NCBI GenBank assembly: GCA_021158735.1
Contig: JAGGUC010000018.1
Span: 1 to 6,304 of the forward strand
DNA: 6,304 bases
Direction: 5' to 3'
Origin: Desulfurococcales archaeon
GTDB lineage: Archaea; Thermoproteota; Thermoprotei_A; Sulfolobales; NBVN01
Part shown: positions 1-5,699 of the stretch, piece after piece
How the letters are laid out: the number at the start of each line of letters is the position of its first letter
Numbering within the stretch: position 1 is the first letter of the stretch
Notes under the pieces: generated by a model
What the model was told of the DNA's origin: nothing
Databases searched by the model: none
What the model saw: only the letters and a program-made list of their open reading frames with translations
Made by a program: the position numbers and the translations under genes

Positions 1-37
1 CTAAGACGTTCGATACCGTTAATGATGACTTCATGTG

Positions 38-229
38 TCAGTTAATACCCTGTTTACTCAGCTCAATTAACTTAGACTTTACCTTACTGGTGAAGTCACC
101 TAATTCTGAGGGGTTTAATGGCTTAATTGACTTAAATACAGGTATACTTAGTTTAGAATATAGATTTAGAATTGGTATTGGATCACCTCTACCACCTCTG
201 AGTTTATTCTGAACCAGATTTTTGACCAC
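38..229 (-). CDS. Doubtful short hypothetical ORF (63 codons)
   Basis: I do not recognise this product. It is a 63-residue, lysine- and leucine-rich reading frame with no signal peptide, no membrane segment and no familiar motif. The last 20 or so residues (SELGDFTSKVKSKLIELSK) could form an amphipathic helix. The only upstream start is GTG at 229-227, with no good ribosome binding site; a stop codon lies about nine codons further upstream. A TATA-like stretch at 271-278 on the same strand would put a transcript start about 20 nt before this GTG, which mildly favours expression. Against it, the opposite strand is also open for about 70 codons over the same DNA (frame starting at position 3, stop at 210-212). 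It could be a small real gene, the tail of a decayed gene, or chance. Confidence 0.25.
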   Translation of the reverse strand: MVKNLVQNKLRGGRGDPIPILNLYSKLSIPVFKSIKPLNPSELGDFTSKVKSKLIELSKQGIN

Positions 230-270
230 CCCGTACGATATTTTCGGTCAGTACAACTCCATGCAACTCC

Positions 271-278
271 TATAAAAC
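271..278 (-). promoter_or_regulatory. Possible TATA box for the short leftward ORF
   Basis: Read on the minus strand this is GTTTTATA, preceded by the purine-rich GTAAG, which resembles an archaeal BRE/TATA pair. A start of transcription about 25 nt downstream would fall near position 250, roughly 20 nt ahead of the GTG at 229. Just downstream lies a 7-bp direct repeat (CAACTCC at 254-260 and 264-270). This is pattern matching only. Confidence 0.25.
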
Positions 279-314
279 CTTACTTCCCCTCTGGCAATAA
301 ATTCATGCAGGAGC

Positions 315-332
315 TTAATTTAATTAAATTAA
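315..332. repeat. Perfect 18-bp A/T-only palindrome, possible terminator or binding site
   Basis: TTAATTTAATTAAATTAA equals its own reverse complement with no spacer. It lies 38 nt past the stop codon of the DUF364 gene, and the leftward transcript also passes a T-rich run (CTTTTGTT on the minus strand, about 342-349) just before it. Archaeal transcription often ends in T-rich DNA, so it may form part of the operon terminator. A protein-binding site upstream of the 38-229 ORF is the alternative. The rest of 230-369 shows no supportable gene. Confidence 0.35.
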
Positions 333-369
333 TTTCAGGAACAAAAGCACATACCCCACCATGACGGAC

Positions 370-1155
370 TCATGCTCCAAACCTGCAGTACCTCTTGATA
401 TTCATTATCTCAGCCGCTCCAGCAGTGCTTACTCCATACACTATGAGGTCCCTTCCCAGCTCTTTAGCTCTGTCGTAGATCGCCCACAGTGTTGAGTTGA
501 TGAGGGAGCTCCCCGTGACTAGCACCAACTCCACCACCTCCATCAGCTCGAAGTTCCTTAAATGGTCGAGAATCCTAACACCAGACACCTCCTTACCCAC
601 GTTTTCAGGGTTCATGTCAGTAATAAAGAATTTCCTGAGCTTCCTGGCCAGCGCCCTAGCCATAGCTGGCTGATACCCTATAAGCAGTACTGACACCCCA
701 CCGTACTCACTCAATATGAACCCAGCCAGTTCTTCAGCACACCTAACGGGCTCCTCCCCTCTACAGTGGACTGTCCTGTCAGTGAGTCCTAAGTACCTCA
801 TCACAGCATTTAAACAGCCATAGAACACAGACCTCTCACTTATTGACTTGAGTTCGAGCTCTATGACATCAGAGAGCTTCAGGCTGCCGCTGAGTGGCGA
901 GGATGTAAATACATGGGCTCTAGCACCCCTGAAGACGCACTCCATAATCACCTCCCTACCCCTAGCTATTGCGTACTCTCTGCTTGGAAGCCTAAACCAC
1001 TCCGGGGGAATAACCTTAAATTCGACAGCACCTGAGGCTGAGGAACTAACGCTTGCCCTCGCCGTAACTTGCTCATCCCCTAATCTATGCTTGCTGATTA
1101 AGCTCCTGAAGTACTCCCTGATTACTTCATCGTACGTACTGGACAAGTTACTCAC
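370..1155 (-). CDS. DUF364 protein (PF04016), putative heavy-metal chelation, Rossmann-like
   Basis: This 261-residue protein matches the DUF364 architecture. Residues about 5-110 correspond to the enolase-N-like part. The core follows with GCLNAVMRYLGL (113-124), a Cys-containing HC...RCAEEL stretch (130-143), a nucleotide-fold-like VLLIGYQPAMARAL (157-170), DMNPENVGKEVSGVRILDH (180-198) and VLVTGSSLINSTL (211-223). It ends in a VYGVSTAGAAE strand-loop, where many family members have GPS. A DUF364 structure was interpreted as a possible heavy-metal-chelating active site between an enolase-like and a Rossmann-like fold; no reaction is established. The start is GTG at 1155-1153: it is preceded immediately by an in-frame TAG, so nothing upstream is possible. 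The gene overlaps the ATPase gene by 8 nt (GTGAGTAA), which suggests translational coupling and a job tied to the transporter. Length is normal and there is no sign of damage. The family call is firm; the function is inferred. Confidence 0.82.
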   Translation of the reverse strand: MSNLSSTYDEVIREYFRSLISKHRLGDEQVTARASVSSSASGAVEFKVIPPEWFRLPSREYAIARGREVIMECVFRGARAHVFTSSPLSGSLKLSDVIELELKSISERSVFYGCLNAVMRYLGLTDRTVHCRGEEPVRCAEELAGFILSEYGGVSVLLIGYQPAMARALARKLRKFFITDMNPENVGKEVSGVRILDHLRNFELMEVVELVLVTGSSLINSTLWAIYDRAKELGRDLIVYGVSTAGAAEIMNIKRYCRFGA

Positions 1156-2149
1156 CTAGTGGAATTGCCTCACTCACTCTTAAACTAACTACTTCACCTA
1201 ACCTAAGCTGGATCGGTGTCACCGCATATATCACGGCATCACCCAACCTAACACCGACCCTGAAGTACGCACCTGACTTCCGGACGCTTACAATCTCCCC
1301 CCTCAGCCAGCCCTTCCTACAAATCTTGACAGCGGTAGCTGGGATAAGCACTCTTTTAAATTTCCTCAACCTACTTACGCAGTGCACGGGGATCTTGAAC
1401 CCATTGAGTTCAGCGTAGCACAAGCCCTCACCGTAATGAGACCCGTCAACCTCAATAACTGACCCCAGCCAGTACCTGATGTCCTCAGGAACCTCCACAG
1501 TACTTAAATCCGAGAGCCTGCCAGAGAATAAGAGCCTGCCACCCCACAGGATGTGGAGTTTCTCAGCATTAACTATAGCCTTCTCGACAGTATGGGTTAC
1601 TAGCAGCACGGTCCTACCTAATCTCTTCACAGTCATCATTACCTCCTGCTCCACAGCTGCCCTAGTTTCAACATCTAGGTTGGCGAACGGCTCATCAAGA
1701 AGAAGTACTTTGGGGTCTACTGCCAAGGCTCTAGCAAGTGCGACTTTCCTTGCCTCACCACCACTTAGTGTCGCTGGGTACCTATTAGCTACTGACTCAA
1801 GACTAAGCATTTCTATTAACTCCGCAACCCTTTTCCTTACGTAGTCCTCACTGAATCCCCTCACCCTCAGACCGAAAGCTATATTGTCCCATACGGTCAT
1901 GTTTGCGAATAACGCATTATTCTGAGGTACGTATGAAACCCCCCTCTCATAAGGCGGTAGCTCGTCAATGCAATCACCATTAAAGCATACACTACCGTCA
2001 TACACCACTAATCCAGCAATAACCTTAAGTAATGTTGTTTTCCCAGCACCATTAGGACCAATAATGACTGAGAGCTTCCCTGAGGGAAATGAAGTGCTCA
2101 CAGACTTGAGTATGAAGTTCCTCACAGACTTAAGGGTAACCTCGACCAT
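1148..2149 (-). CDS. ABC transporter ATP-binding protein with C-terminal TOBE/MOP-like extension
   Basis: This 333-residue ATPase powers the importer encoded by the two preceding genes and acts on the inner face of the membrane. All nucleotide-binding motifs are present: Walker A GPNGAGKTT (31-39), Q-loop Gln76, signature LSGGE (128-132), Walker B VLLLDEP (148-154), D-loop NLD (157-159) and H-loop His186. Residues about 223-333 form a beta-rich extension. Its last 50 residues (GEIVSVRKSGAYFRVGVRLGD and onward) look like a TOBE domain, as in ModC, WtpC and sugar-type ATPases. Ordinary NitT/TauT partners (TauB, SsuB) are about 250 residues and lack this, so the ATPase is of a different subtype from its permease. 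The start is ATG 2149-2147, with GGTGAG about 5 nt upstream and an in-frame TGA close behind. It overlaps the permease gene by 28 nt and the DUF364 gene by 8 nt. The substrate is not defined; the TOBE region may sense it. Confidence 0.9.
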   Translation of the reverse strand: MVEVTLKSVRNFILKSVSTSFPSGKLSVIIGPNGAGKTTLLKVIAGLVVYDGSVCFNGDCIDELPPYERGVSYVPQNNALFANMTVWDNIAFGLRVRGFSEDYVRKRVAELIEMLSLESVANRYPATLSGGEARKVALARALAVDPKVLLLDEPFANLDVETRAAVEQEVMMTVKRLGRTVLLVTHTVEKAIVNAEKLHILWGGRLLFSGRLSDLSTVEVPEDIRYWLGSVIEVDGSHYGEGLCYAELNGFKIPVHCVSRLRKFKRVLIPATAVKICRKGWLRGEIVSVRKSGAYFRVGVRLGDAVIYAVTPIQLRLGEVVSLRVSEAIPLGE

Positions 2150-2898
2150 CTGAGCTCACCCACCCACCTACTGCTGAGCTTCCTCTCTATGAGGTCGAAT
2201 AACTGGACTATGGCTAGAGTCGTTAGTGCGAGAACTATAACCACAGCTATCAGTTTACTCGTATCTATGGTTGTGGCGTACACCATAGCCAGATATCCCA
2301 GCCCTGAGGATAGGGCAATCATCTCAGTAACGAACACCGTCTTCCACGCCATAACTGCCTCAGTCTTAATTAGTGGAATGACCTTTAATAATGCCTGAGG
2401 TAGAACTACCTTAGTGAATACCGTACGGGGTCTGGCACCCAATACCATGGCTACATCGACTTGTTCTCTGTCAACTGTTCTCAGTGCATTGATCATGCCG
2501 TACAGTACTGGCGGGAAGGAACAAAGAAATGAAGCAGTTACTGGTAGCTCGAACTCTTTAATACCTACCCATACGATCAGGATAGGTACCCAGGCGACTG
2601 AGGGAACAGCGAAAAATAAGGTGGCTACTGGCTGAATGTAGTTATGCATGGACCTAATTGAGAAGATGACTCCGAGTCCTATCCCTCCGGCGAGGCCGAG
2701 GATAAAGCCTGCAAGCGCTCTTGCCGCCGTTAAGCTGTAGTTTACTGCTATTAAGTATGCGCTGTTTAAATTCATGAATACTCTGGCGATATCAGTCGGT
2801 GCTGGGACGAGGGCTCGGGGAGCAGTACCTAACTCAGCAATCAGCTCCCACAGAAGCAGGAACGTACCTAAGGACACGAGTACTTGGAACTTCCTCAC
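2122..2898 (-). CDS. NitT/TauT-type ABC transporter permease (BPD_transp_1)
   Basis: This 258-residue integral membrane protein is the channel subunit of the importer. Hydrophobic segments lie at about 5-22, 59-80, 90-112, 117-137, 180-200 and 215-237, giving the six-helix layout of SsuC/TauC-type permeases. The cytoplasmic EAA-type coupling loop is at about 149-170 (VAMVLGARPRTVFTKVVLPQAL), with the invariant Gly154 and the LPQAL end; it docks on the ATPase. The AW...FVTEMI stretch (184-194) is also typical of this family. The start is GTG at 2898-2896, sharing GTGA with the stop of the binding-protein gene (4-nt overlap). The 3' end runs 28 nt into the ATPase gene. The length is typical. 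Family members carry nitrate, sulfonates, taurine, thiamine precursors and other small molecules, so the family alone does not give the substrate. Confidence 0.9.
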   Translation of the reverse strand: MRKFQVLVSLGTFLLLWELIAELGTAPRALVPAPTDIARVFMNLNSAYLIAVNYSLTAARALAGFILGLAGGIGLGVIFSIRSMHNYIQPVATLFFAVPSVAWVPILIVWVGIKEFELPVTASFLCSFPPVLYGMINALRTVDREQVDVAMVLGARPRTVFTKVVLPQALLKVIPLIKTEAVMAWKTVFVTEMIALSSGLGYLAMVYATTIDTSKLIAVVIVLALTTLAIVQLFDLIERKLSSRWVGELRWSRLPLSL

Positions 2899-3857
2899 CA
2901 GCTATCCCCCAACTCCTGCGGCCCTAGTTCAGTCACTAAGTCTGTAGCATTAAGTCTGTTGTAAAGGATGCCGTGCTCGTACATGAAGTCTATGTATTCT
3001 TGAATTTCTTTGATATTTAGTGTTGTGTTCCAGTCAAGCATTCTTATCGAGTGCTCAGCAACTGCTACACTAACGCCGAGCACCTTGGAATCTACTAATG
3101 CTGTGTAGCTTAAGTTATGCCTGATGCTTTCTACGCCCTCATGGGTTACTTGAATTAACTTCTTGACGAGTTCTGGATGTGCTTTCAAGAACTCACTGTC
3201 GACAACCAGGTAGCTTCCAGGCATGTCAGGCCAAACATCCTGACTCCTGACTAATACCTTAAGACCTTTTGACTCTGCTACACTAGCGTAGTGCTCAGAT
3301 AATGCCGCAGCATATACCTCCCCACTTAGAAGTGCTGAGAGGAGAGTTGCAGGAGACATGAACTTAATTGCCTTGAACTTAATGTGGTATACATCCTCAA
3401 TTTTCAGCAGTAGGAGGTAGCACGGACTCCCTTTACCAGGTGAGTAGATGATGGCTTCATTTAAGTCTTCAATACCCCTAATCCTACTCGAGTTCACCAC
3501 CAGTGCGTAGCCGTGATTATGAACCTTAGCAACTATTTTTACAGGTATGCCCTTATCAATAATTAATAGTGCAGGCCCGAGGCAGGCCCACCCGACCTTA
3601 ACATCGCCTCTGGCTAGTGCAGCAGCAAGCTCCAGACCTGTTCTGAACTTAAGAACACTGCCTACATTAATTCCGTACTTGCTGAACACACCGTTATGTA
3701 AGGCTACCCACACAGGGGTTGCATGAGTATTAAACTCCACCCCTAAACCCACACTATATAAGGCTTCACTACTACTGAGTAACTGTAGTATGACATAAGA
3801 TACCGCAGAAACAGCAAGCACTAGTACTATGACAGTGACTATAATCCGTGCTTTCAT
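2895..3857 (-). CDS. NMT1/TauA-type ABC transporter substrate-binding protein, membrane anchored
   Basis: This 320-residue extracellular binding protein is the first gene of the leftward operon and delivers substrate to the permease. Residues about 4-27 are strongly hydrophobic after MKAR. They look like an uncleaved N-terminal anchor or archaeal signal, since no lipobox Cys is seen. The mature part has the periplasmic-binding-protein-like II pattern of NMT1/SsuA/TauA: THATPVWVALHNGVFSKYGINV (44-65), an LAAALARGDVKVGWACLGPALLI stretch (77-99), GIPVKIVAKVHNHGYALVV (103-121), IRGIEDL (127-132), LLSGEVYAAALSEHYASVAES (176-196), and PGSYLVVDSEFLKAHPELVKKLI (213-235). His113, His115 and His189 fall in regions that often line the ligand cleft, but this is only a positional guess. 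The start is ATG 3857-3855; no other start codon occurs before the upstream in-frame stop. A G-rich AGGGGGCC lies just upstream. The substrate is unknown. Confidence 0.87.
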   Translation of the reverse strand: MKARIIVTVIVLVLAVSAVSYVILQLLSSSEALYSVGLGVEFNTHATPVWVALHNGVFSKYGINVGSVLKFRTGLELAAALARGDVKVGWACLGPALLIIDKGIPVKIVAKVHNHGYALVVNSSRIRGIEDLNEAIIYSPGKGSPCYLLLLKIEDVYHIKFKAIKFMSPATLLSALLSGEVYAAALSEHYASVAESKGLKVLVRSQDVWPDMPGSYLVVDSEFLKAHPELVKKLIQVTHEGVESIRHNLSYTALVDSKVLGVSVAVAEHSIRMLDWNTTLNIKEIQEYIDFMYEHGILYNRLNATDLVTELGPQELGDSW

Positions 3858-3867
3858 CTCGGCCCCC

Positions 3868-3887
3868 TGTAAATGCTTTATATTACA
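3868..3887. promoter_or_regulatory. Inverted repeat I, TGTAA-N10-TTACA, putative operator
   Basis: TGTAA at 3868-3872 and TTACA at 3883-3887 form a perfect 5-bp inverted repeat with a 10-bp spacer, the size expected for a dimeric helix-turn-helix protein. It covers the TATA/start region of the leftward transporter operon, a position that would usually mean repression of that operon. A second repeat of identical form starts 33 bp further on. Confidence 0.5.
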
Positions 3888-3893
3888 TTATAA
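3877..3893 (-). promoter_or_regulatory. Core promoter (TATA candidates) of the transporter operon
   Basis: Two overlapping TATA-like elements are visible on the minus strand: TTATAA at 3893-3888 and TATAAA at 3882-3877. The first would give a transcript with a leader of about 8 nt before the ATG at 3857. The second would give an essentially leaderless mRNA, which is common for first genes of crenarchaeal operons. Either way the left inverted repeat (3868-3887) sits on the core promoter or its transcription start. Confidence 0.45.
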
Positions 3894-3900
3894 GCTTAAA

Positions 3901-3920
3901 TGTAATCTAATTCATTTACA
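3901..3920. promoter_or_regulatory. Inverted repeat II, TGTAA-N10-TTACA, putative operator
   Basis: TGTAA at 3901-3905 and TTACA at 3916-3920 repeat the form and spacing of the element at 3868-3887; the two 20-mers agree at 12 of 20 positions. The inner halves of the two sites (TTACA 3883-3887, TGTAA 3901-3905) also sit in a wider inverted repeat, ATTACATT 3882-3889 with AATGTAAT 3899-3906. Site II is upstream of both flanking TATA candidates, an activator-like or cooperative position. Confidence 0.5.
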
Positions 3921-3948
3921 ATGTAGAAGTAACATACTTAAGCTTTAG

Positions 3949-3958
3949 TTAATATAAC
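3949..3958 (+). promoter_or_regulatory. Possible TATA box of the tfx gene
   Basis: TTAATATAAC lies about 38 nt before the ATG at 3992. A start about 26 nt downstream of its centre would leave a leader of about 11 nt, which contains a weak GTGAT ribosome-binding match at 3982-3986. Repeat II lies about 30 bp upstream of this box. Confidence 0.4.
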
Positions 3959-3991
3959 AAAACTGAGATACCTTAGTGTCAGTGATGAGTT

Positions 3992-4417
3992 ATGGGTAGA
4001 CGTAAGTACGGCTTACTCACTGAGAAACAGTACCTGGTGCTTAAGCTAAGGCTCCAGGGACTTACGCAGGAGGAAATAGCTAAGATGCTTAATACTACGA
4101 GGGAGAACATCTCAATTATTGAGAGGAGGGCTAGGGACAATATTAGGTTGGCTGAGGAAACGCTGAATGCTTACAAGGAACTCTTAGCTGCTGGTGAGGT
4201 AGTCATTAAGCCCGGCACCCACTTGGTAGAAGTGCCGAAGCTAGTTATAAGCAGGGCTGACGAACTAGGGATCAAGCTGAGGGCCAACTTCACTATGTTG
4301 TACGATGAAATAAGGTACGGTGCTGGAGACTGTATTAGCGGGACAAGGGTAGAGAAACCTATTAAAGTACTCATCTTTAAGGACGGGTCATTCGATGTAG
4401 TACCTATTAAGCAGTAG
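3992..4417 (+). CDS. tfx: Tfx family DNA-binding transcriptional regulator
   Basis: This 141-residue protein is a putative transcription factor. Residues about 9-52 form a helix-turn-helix of the sigma-70 region 4/LuxR-like type (GLTEKQYLVLKLRLQGLTQE, then EIAKMLNTTRENISIIERRA), as in Tfx. A short linker helix leads to the archaeal-specific C-terminal half (about 66-141) with GEVVIKPGTHLVEVPKLV, a RADELGIKLRANF stretch, an IRYGAGDCI segment and a final IFKDGSFDVVPI strand. The family founder from Methanothermobacter binds DNA at the fmdECB promoter of a molybdenum formylmethanofuran dehydrogenase. The ATG at 3992 is the only start after an in-frame TAG at 3974-3976. The gene is divergent from the transporter operon and shares its promoter region, the usual place for a local regulator, and it lies upstream of moeA. 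Length is normal. The family is confident; its targets here are inferred. Confidence 0.88.
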   Translation: MGRRKYGLLTEKQYLVLKLRLQGLTQEEIAKMLNTTRENISIIERRARDNIRLAEETLNAYKELLAAGEVVIKPGTHLVEVPKLVISRADELGIKLRANFTMLYDEIRYGAGDCISGTRVEKPIKVLIFKDGSFDVVPIKQ

Positions 4418-4444
4418 TCCTGCTACACCAGGTGACCTACTGCT
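4410..4444 (+). other. Composite stem-loop spanning the tfx stop codon
   Basis: AGCAGTAG (4410-4417) pairs perfectly with CTACTGCT (4437-4444). Inside it CCTG (4419-4422) pairs with CAGG (4429-4432) around a six-base loop. The tfx TAG is the end of the left arm. A T-rich stretch (GGTTATTTACTT) follows, so it could end or weaken transcription between tfx and moeA or protect the mRNA 3' end. No function is established. Confidence 0.4.
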
Positions 4445-4447
4445 AAG

Positions 4448-4455
4448 GTTATTTA
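4448..4455 (+). promoter_or_regulatory. Weak TATA candidate for moeA
   Basis: GTTATTTA lies about 39 nt before the GTG at 4491, so a transcript could start near 4478, just at the ribosome binding site. This would let moeA be expressed apart from tfx. Read-through from tfx is equally possible. Confidence 0.25.
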
Positions 4456-4478
4456 CTTCACTCGCGGTAGTATGTAGA

Positions 4479-4485
4479 AGGTGAT
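4479..4485 (+). promoter_or_regulatory. Ribosome binding site fixing the moeA GTG start
   Basis: AGGTGAT matches the archaeal consensus GAGGTGAT and ends 5 nt before GTG 4491-4493. An in-frame TGA at 4482-4484 excludes any earlier start, so this site decides the start codon. Confidence 0.7.
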
Positions 4486-4490
4486 TAGGT

Positions 4491-5699
4491 GTGTACGAGT
4501 ACGACCTATTCAAGTATGTTGACTTAAGAACTGTTAATAAGCTGATATTGGAGAGCACTAGCCCGCTGGAGGCGGAGGTGGTTGATGTTAGCGACTGCAC
4601 CGGGAGAGTTCTGGCTGAGGACATCACGGCCAGCTATGATATTCCTGAGCGCGACATATCTCATGTGGATGGCTTTGCTGTCAGAGTACAGGACATTCGT
4701 GACGTGCCTATGAAGCTGAAGGTCGGTGAAGGTGTGGTTAGGGAGGGGACAGCTGTTTTTGTTAGAACTGGTGAGCCCGTGCCTGAACACGCTGACGCTG
4801 TAATACCTGTCGAGGCCGTGAGGGTTGAGGAAAACCACGTGATCATATATTACAGGCCTAGTAAGGGCTCGGAGATCATTCCACGGGGAGTTGACTTCAG
4901 AGCTGGTGAGGTGGTGCTTAGGGCGGGTCATGAGCTTAGGCCTCAGGACGTTAAGTTACTTATTGACTTAGGGTATGATAAGGTGCGGGTGTACAGGAAG
5001 CCCAAGGTACTGGTCGTTCCTACTGGAAGCGAGTTTGTTGAGGGTCTGAGGAGGGAGTCCTCAAGTGCCTTCATTAAGGGTGTGGTGAGTGCTTATGGTG
5101 CTGACTGCCACGTCAGCGAGGTACTCCCAGATGATCCTGCAGTAATAGCTGATGCTGTGGTTGATGGGTTGAGAGTGTATGATGTAGTAGCTACGATAGG
5201 TGGGGCGTCCATAGGTCAGAAAGATTACTCGTGGAGGGCTGTTAAGTCAGTAGGTATTGACGGACCTTACTTCCGGGGCATTAAGGTCGTGCCGGGGAGA
5301 GTGACGAGCTTAGCTATAGTGAAGAGGAAGCCAGTAGTGCTCCTACCCGGATTTATTGAGTCAGCTTTTACTGCCTTAGTCTATGTTTTGCTACCGCTTA
5401 TTAGGAGGTTAAGCGGTGTGCCTGACATAGTGGCTTACAGATCGATAGCTACAGCAGTGGTTGATGAGGATGTGGATCTCGGCACATTTGGAAGGAAGTA
5501 TAAGTCATTCCTTAAGGTAAGGTTCGTTAAGTTAGTGAGGAGAGACGGTCTGTATACTGCCGAAGTAACTAAGACCGTGAGCTTCATGCTGTCACCGCTA
5601 GTGAAGACTAGTGGCTATATTGAGGTCCCACCAGGTGCGACTGGAGTATGTGCTGGTAGCAGTGTAACTGTTTATGGTGTCAAGGGTGTTTTCAGCTAA
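4491..5699 (+). CDS. moeA: MoeA-family molybdopterin molybdenum/tungsten-transferase, divergent paralogue
   Basis: This 402-residue protein has the full MoeA layout. MoeA proteins insert molybdate or tungstate into adenylated molybdopterin, the last step of Mo/W cofactor synthesis in the cytoplasm. Recognisable landmarks are GRVLAEDI (38-45), a SHVDGFAV segment (57-64; usual form S-x-x-D-G-Y/F-A), RTGEPVPEHADAVIPVEAV (92-110), IIPRGVDFRAGEVVLRAGHEL (129-149), PTGSEF (177-182), TIGGASIGQKDY (235-246) and a C-terminal domain IV (about 310-402). Several active-site signatures deviate: PGKP appears as VPGRV, LPGNPxS as LPGFIES, and the DSN-containing segment after PTGxE is missing or replaced by a shorter ESSSAFIKG stretch. 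It may therefore be a specialised paralogue, for example for tungsten, or one with altered activity. Archaea commonly carry two moeA genes. The GTG start has a strong ribosome binding site. The gene is probably co-regulated with the upstream Tfx gene. Confidence 0.85.
   Translation: MYEYDLFKYVDLRTVNKLILESTSPLEAEVVDVSDCTGRVLAEDITASYDIPERDISHVDGFAVRVQDIRDVPMKLKVGEGVVREGTAVFVRTGEPVPEHADAVIPVEAVRVEENHVIIYYRPSKGSEIIPRGVDFRAGEVVLRAGHELRPQDVKLLIDLGYDKVRVYRKPKVLVVPTGSEFVEGLRRESSSAFIKGVVSAYGADCHVSEVLPDDPAVIADAVVDGLRVYDVVATIGGASIGQKDYSWRAVKSVGIDGPYFRGIKVVPGRVTSLAIVKRKPVVLLPGFIESAFTALVYVLLPLIRRLSGVPDIVAYRSIATAVVDEDVDLGTFGRKYKSFLKVRFVKLVRRDGLYTAEVTKTVSFMLSPLVKTSGYIEVPPGATGVCAGSSVTVYGVKGVFS

Noticed and set aside
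254..270. CAACTCC direct repeat, period 10 bp
   Set aside because: Only two 7-bp copies; too short to call a repeat array or operator.
848..1844. Plus-strand open frames opposite the DUF364 and ATPase genes (848-1159, 1479-1844)
   Set aside because: They lie antisense to genes with clear family motifs, are rich in Ser/Thr/Leu in the way shadow frames are, and show no domain of their own.
2895..3857. Reading the transporter as a nitrate or taurine importer
   Set aside because: The family covers many substrates and no nitrate- or taurine-use gene is present. The neighbours point to Mo/W or metal handling, so no substrate was assigned.
4524..4931. Minus-strand 135-codon frame opposite moeA
   Set aside because: It is antisense to the conserved N-terminal MoeA motifs, its translation resembles no family, and no ribosome binding site or promoter is visible.
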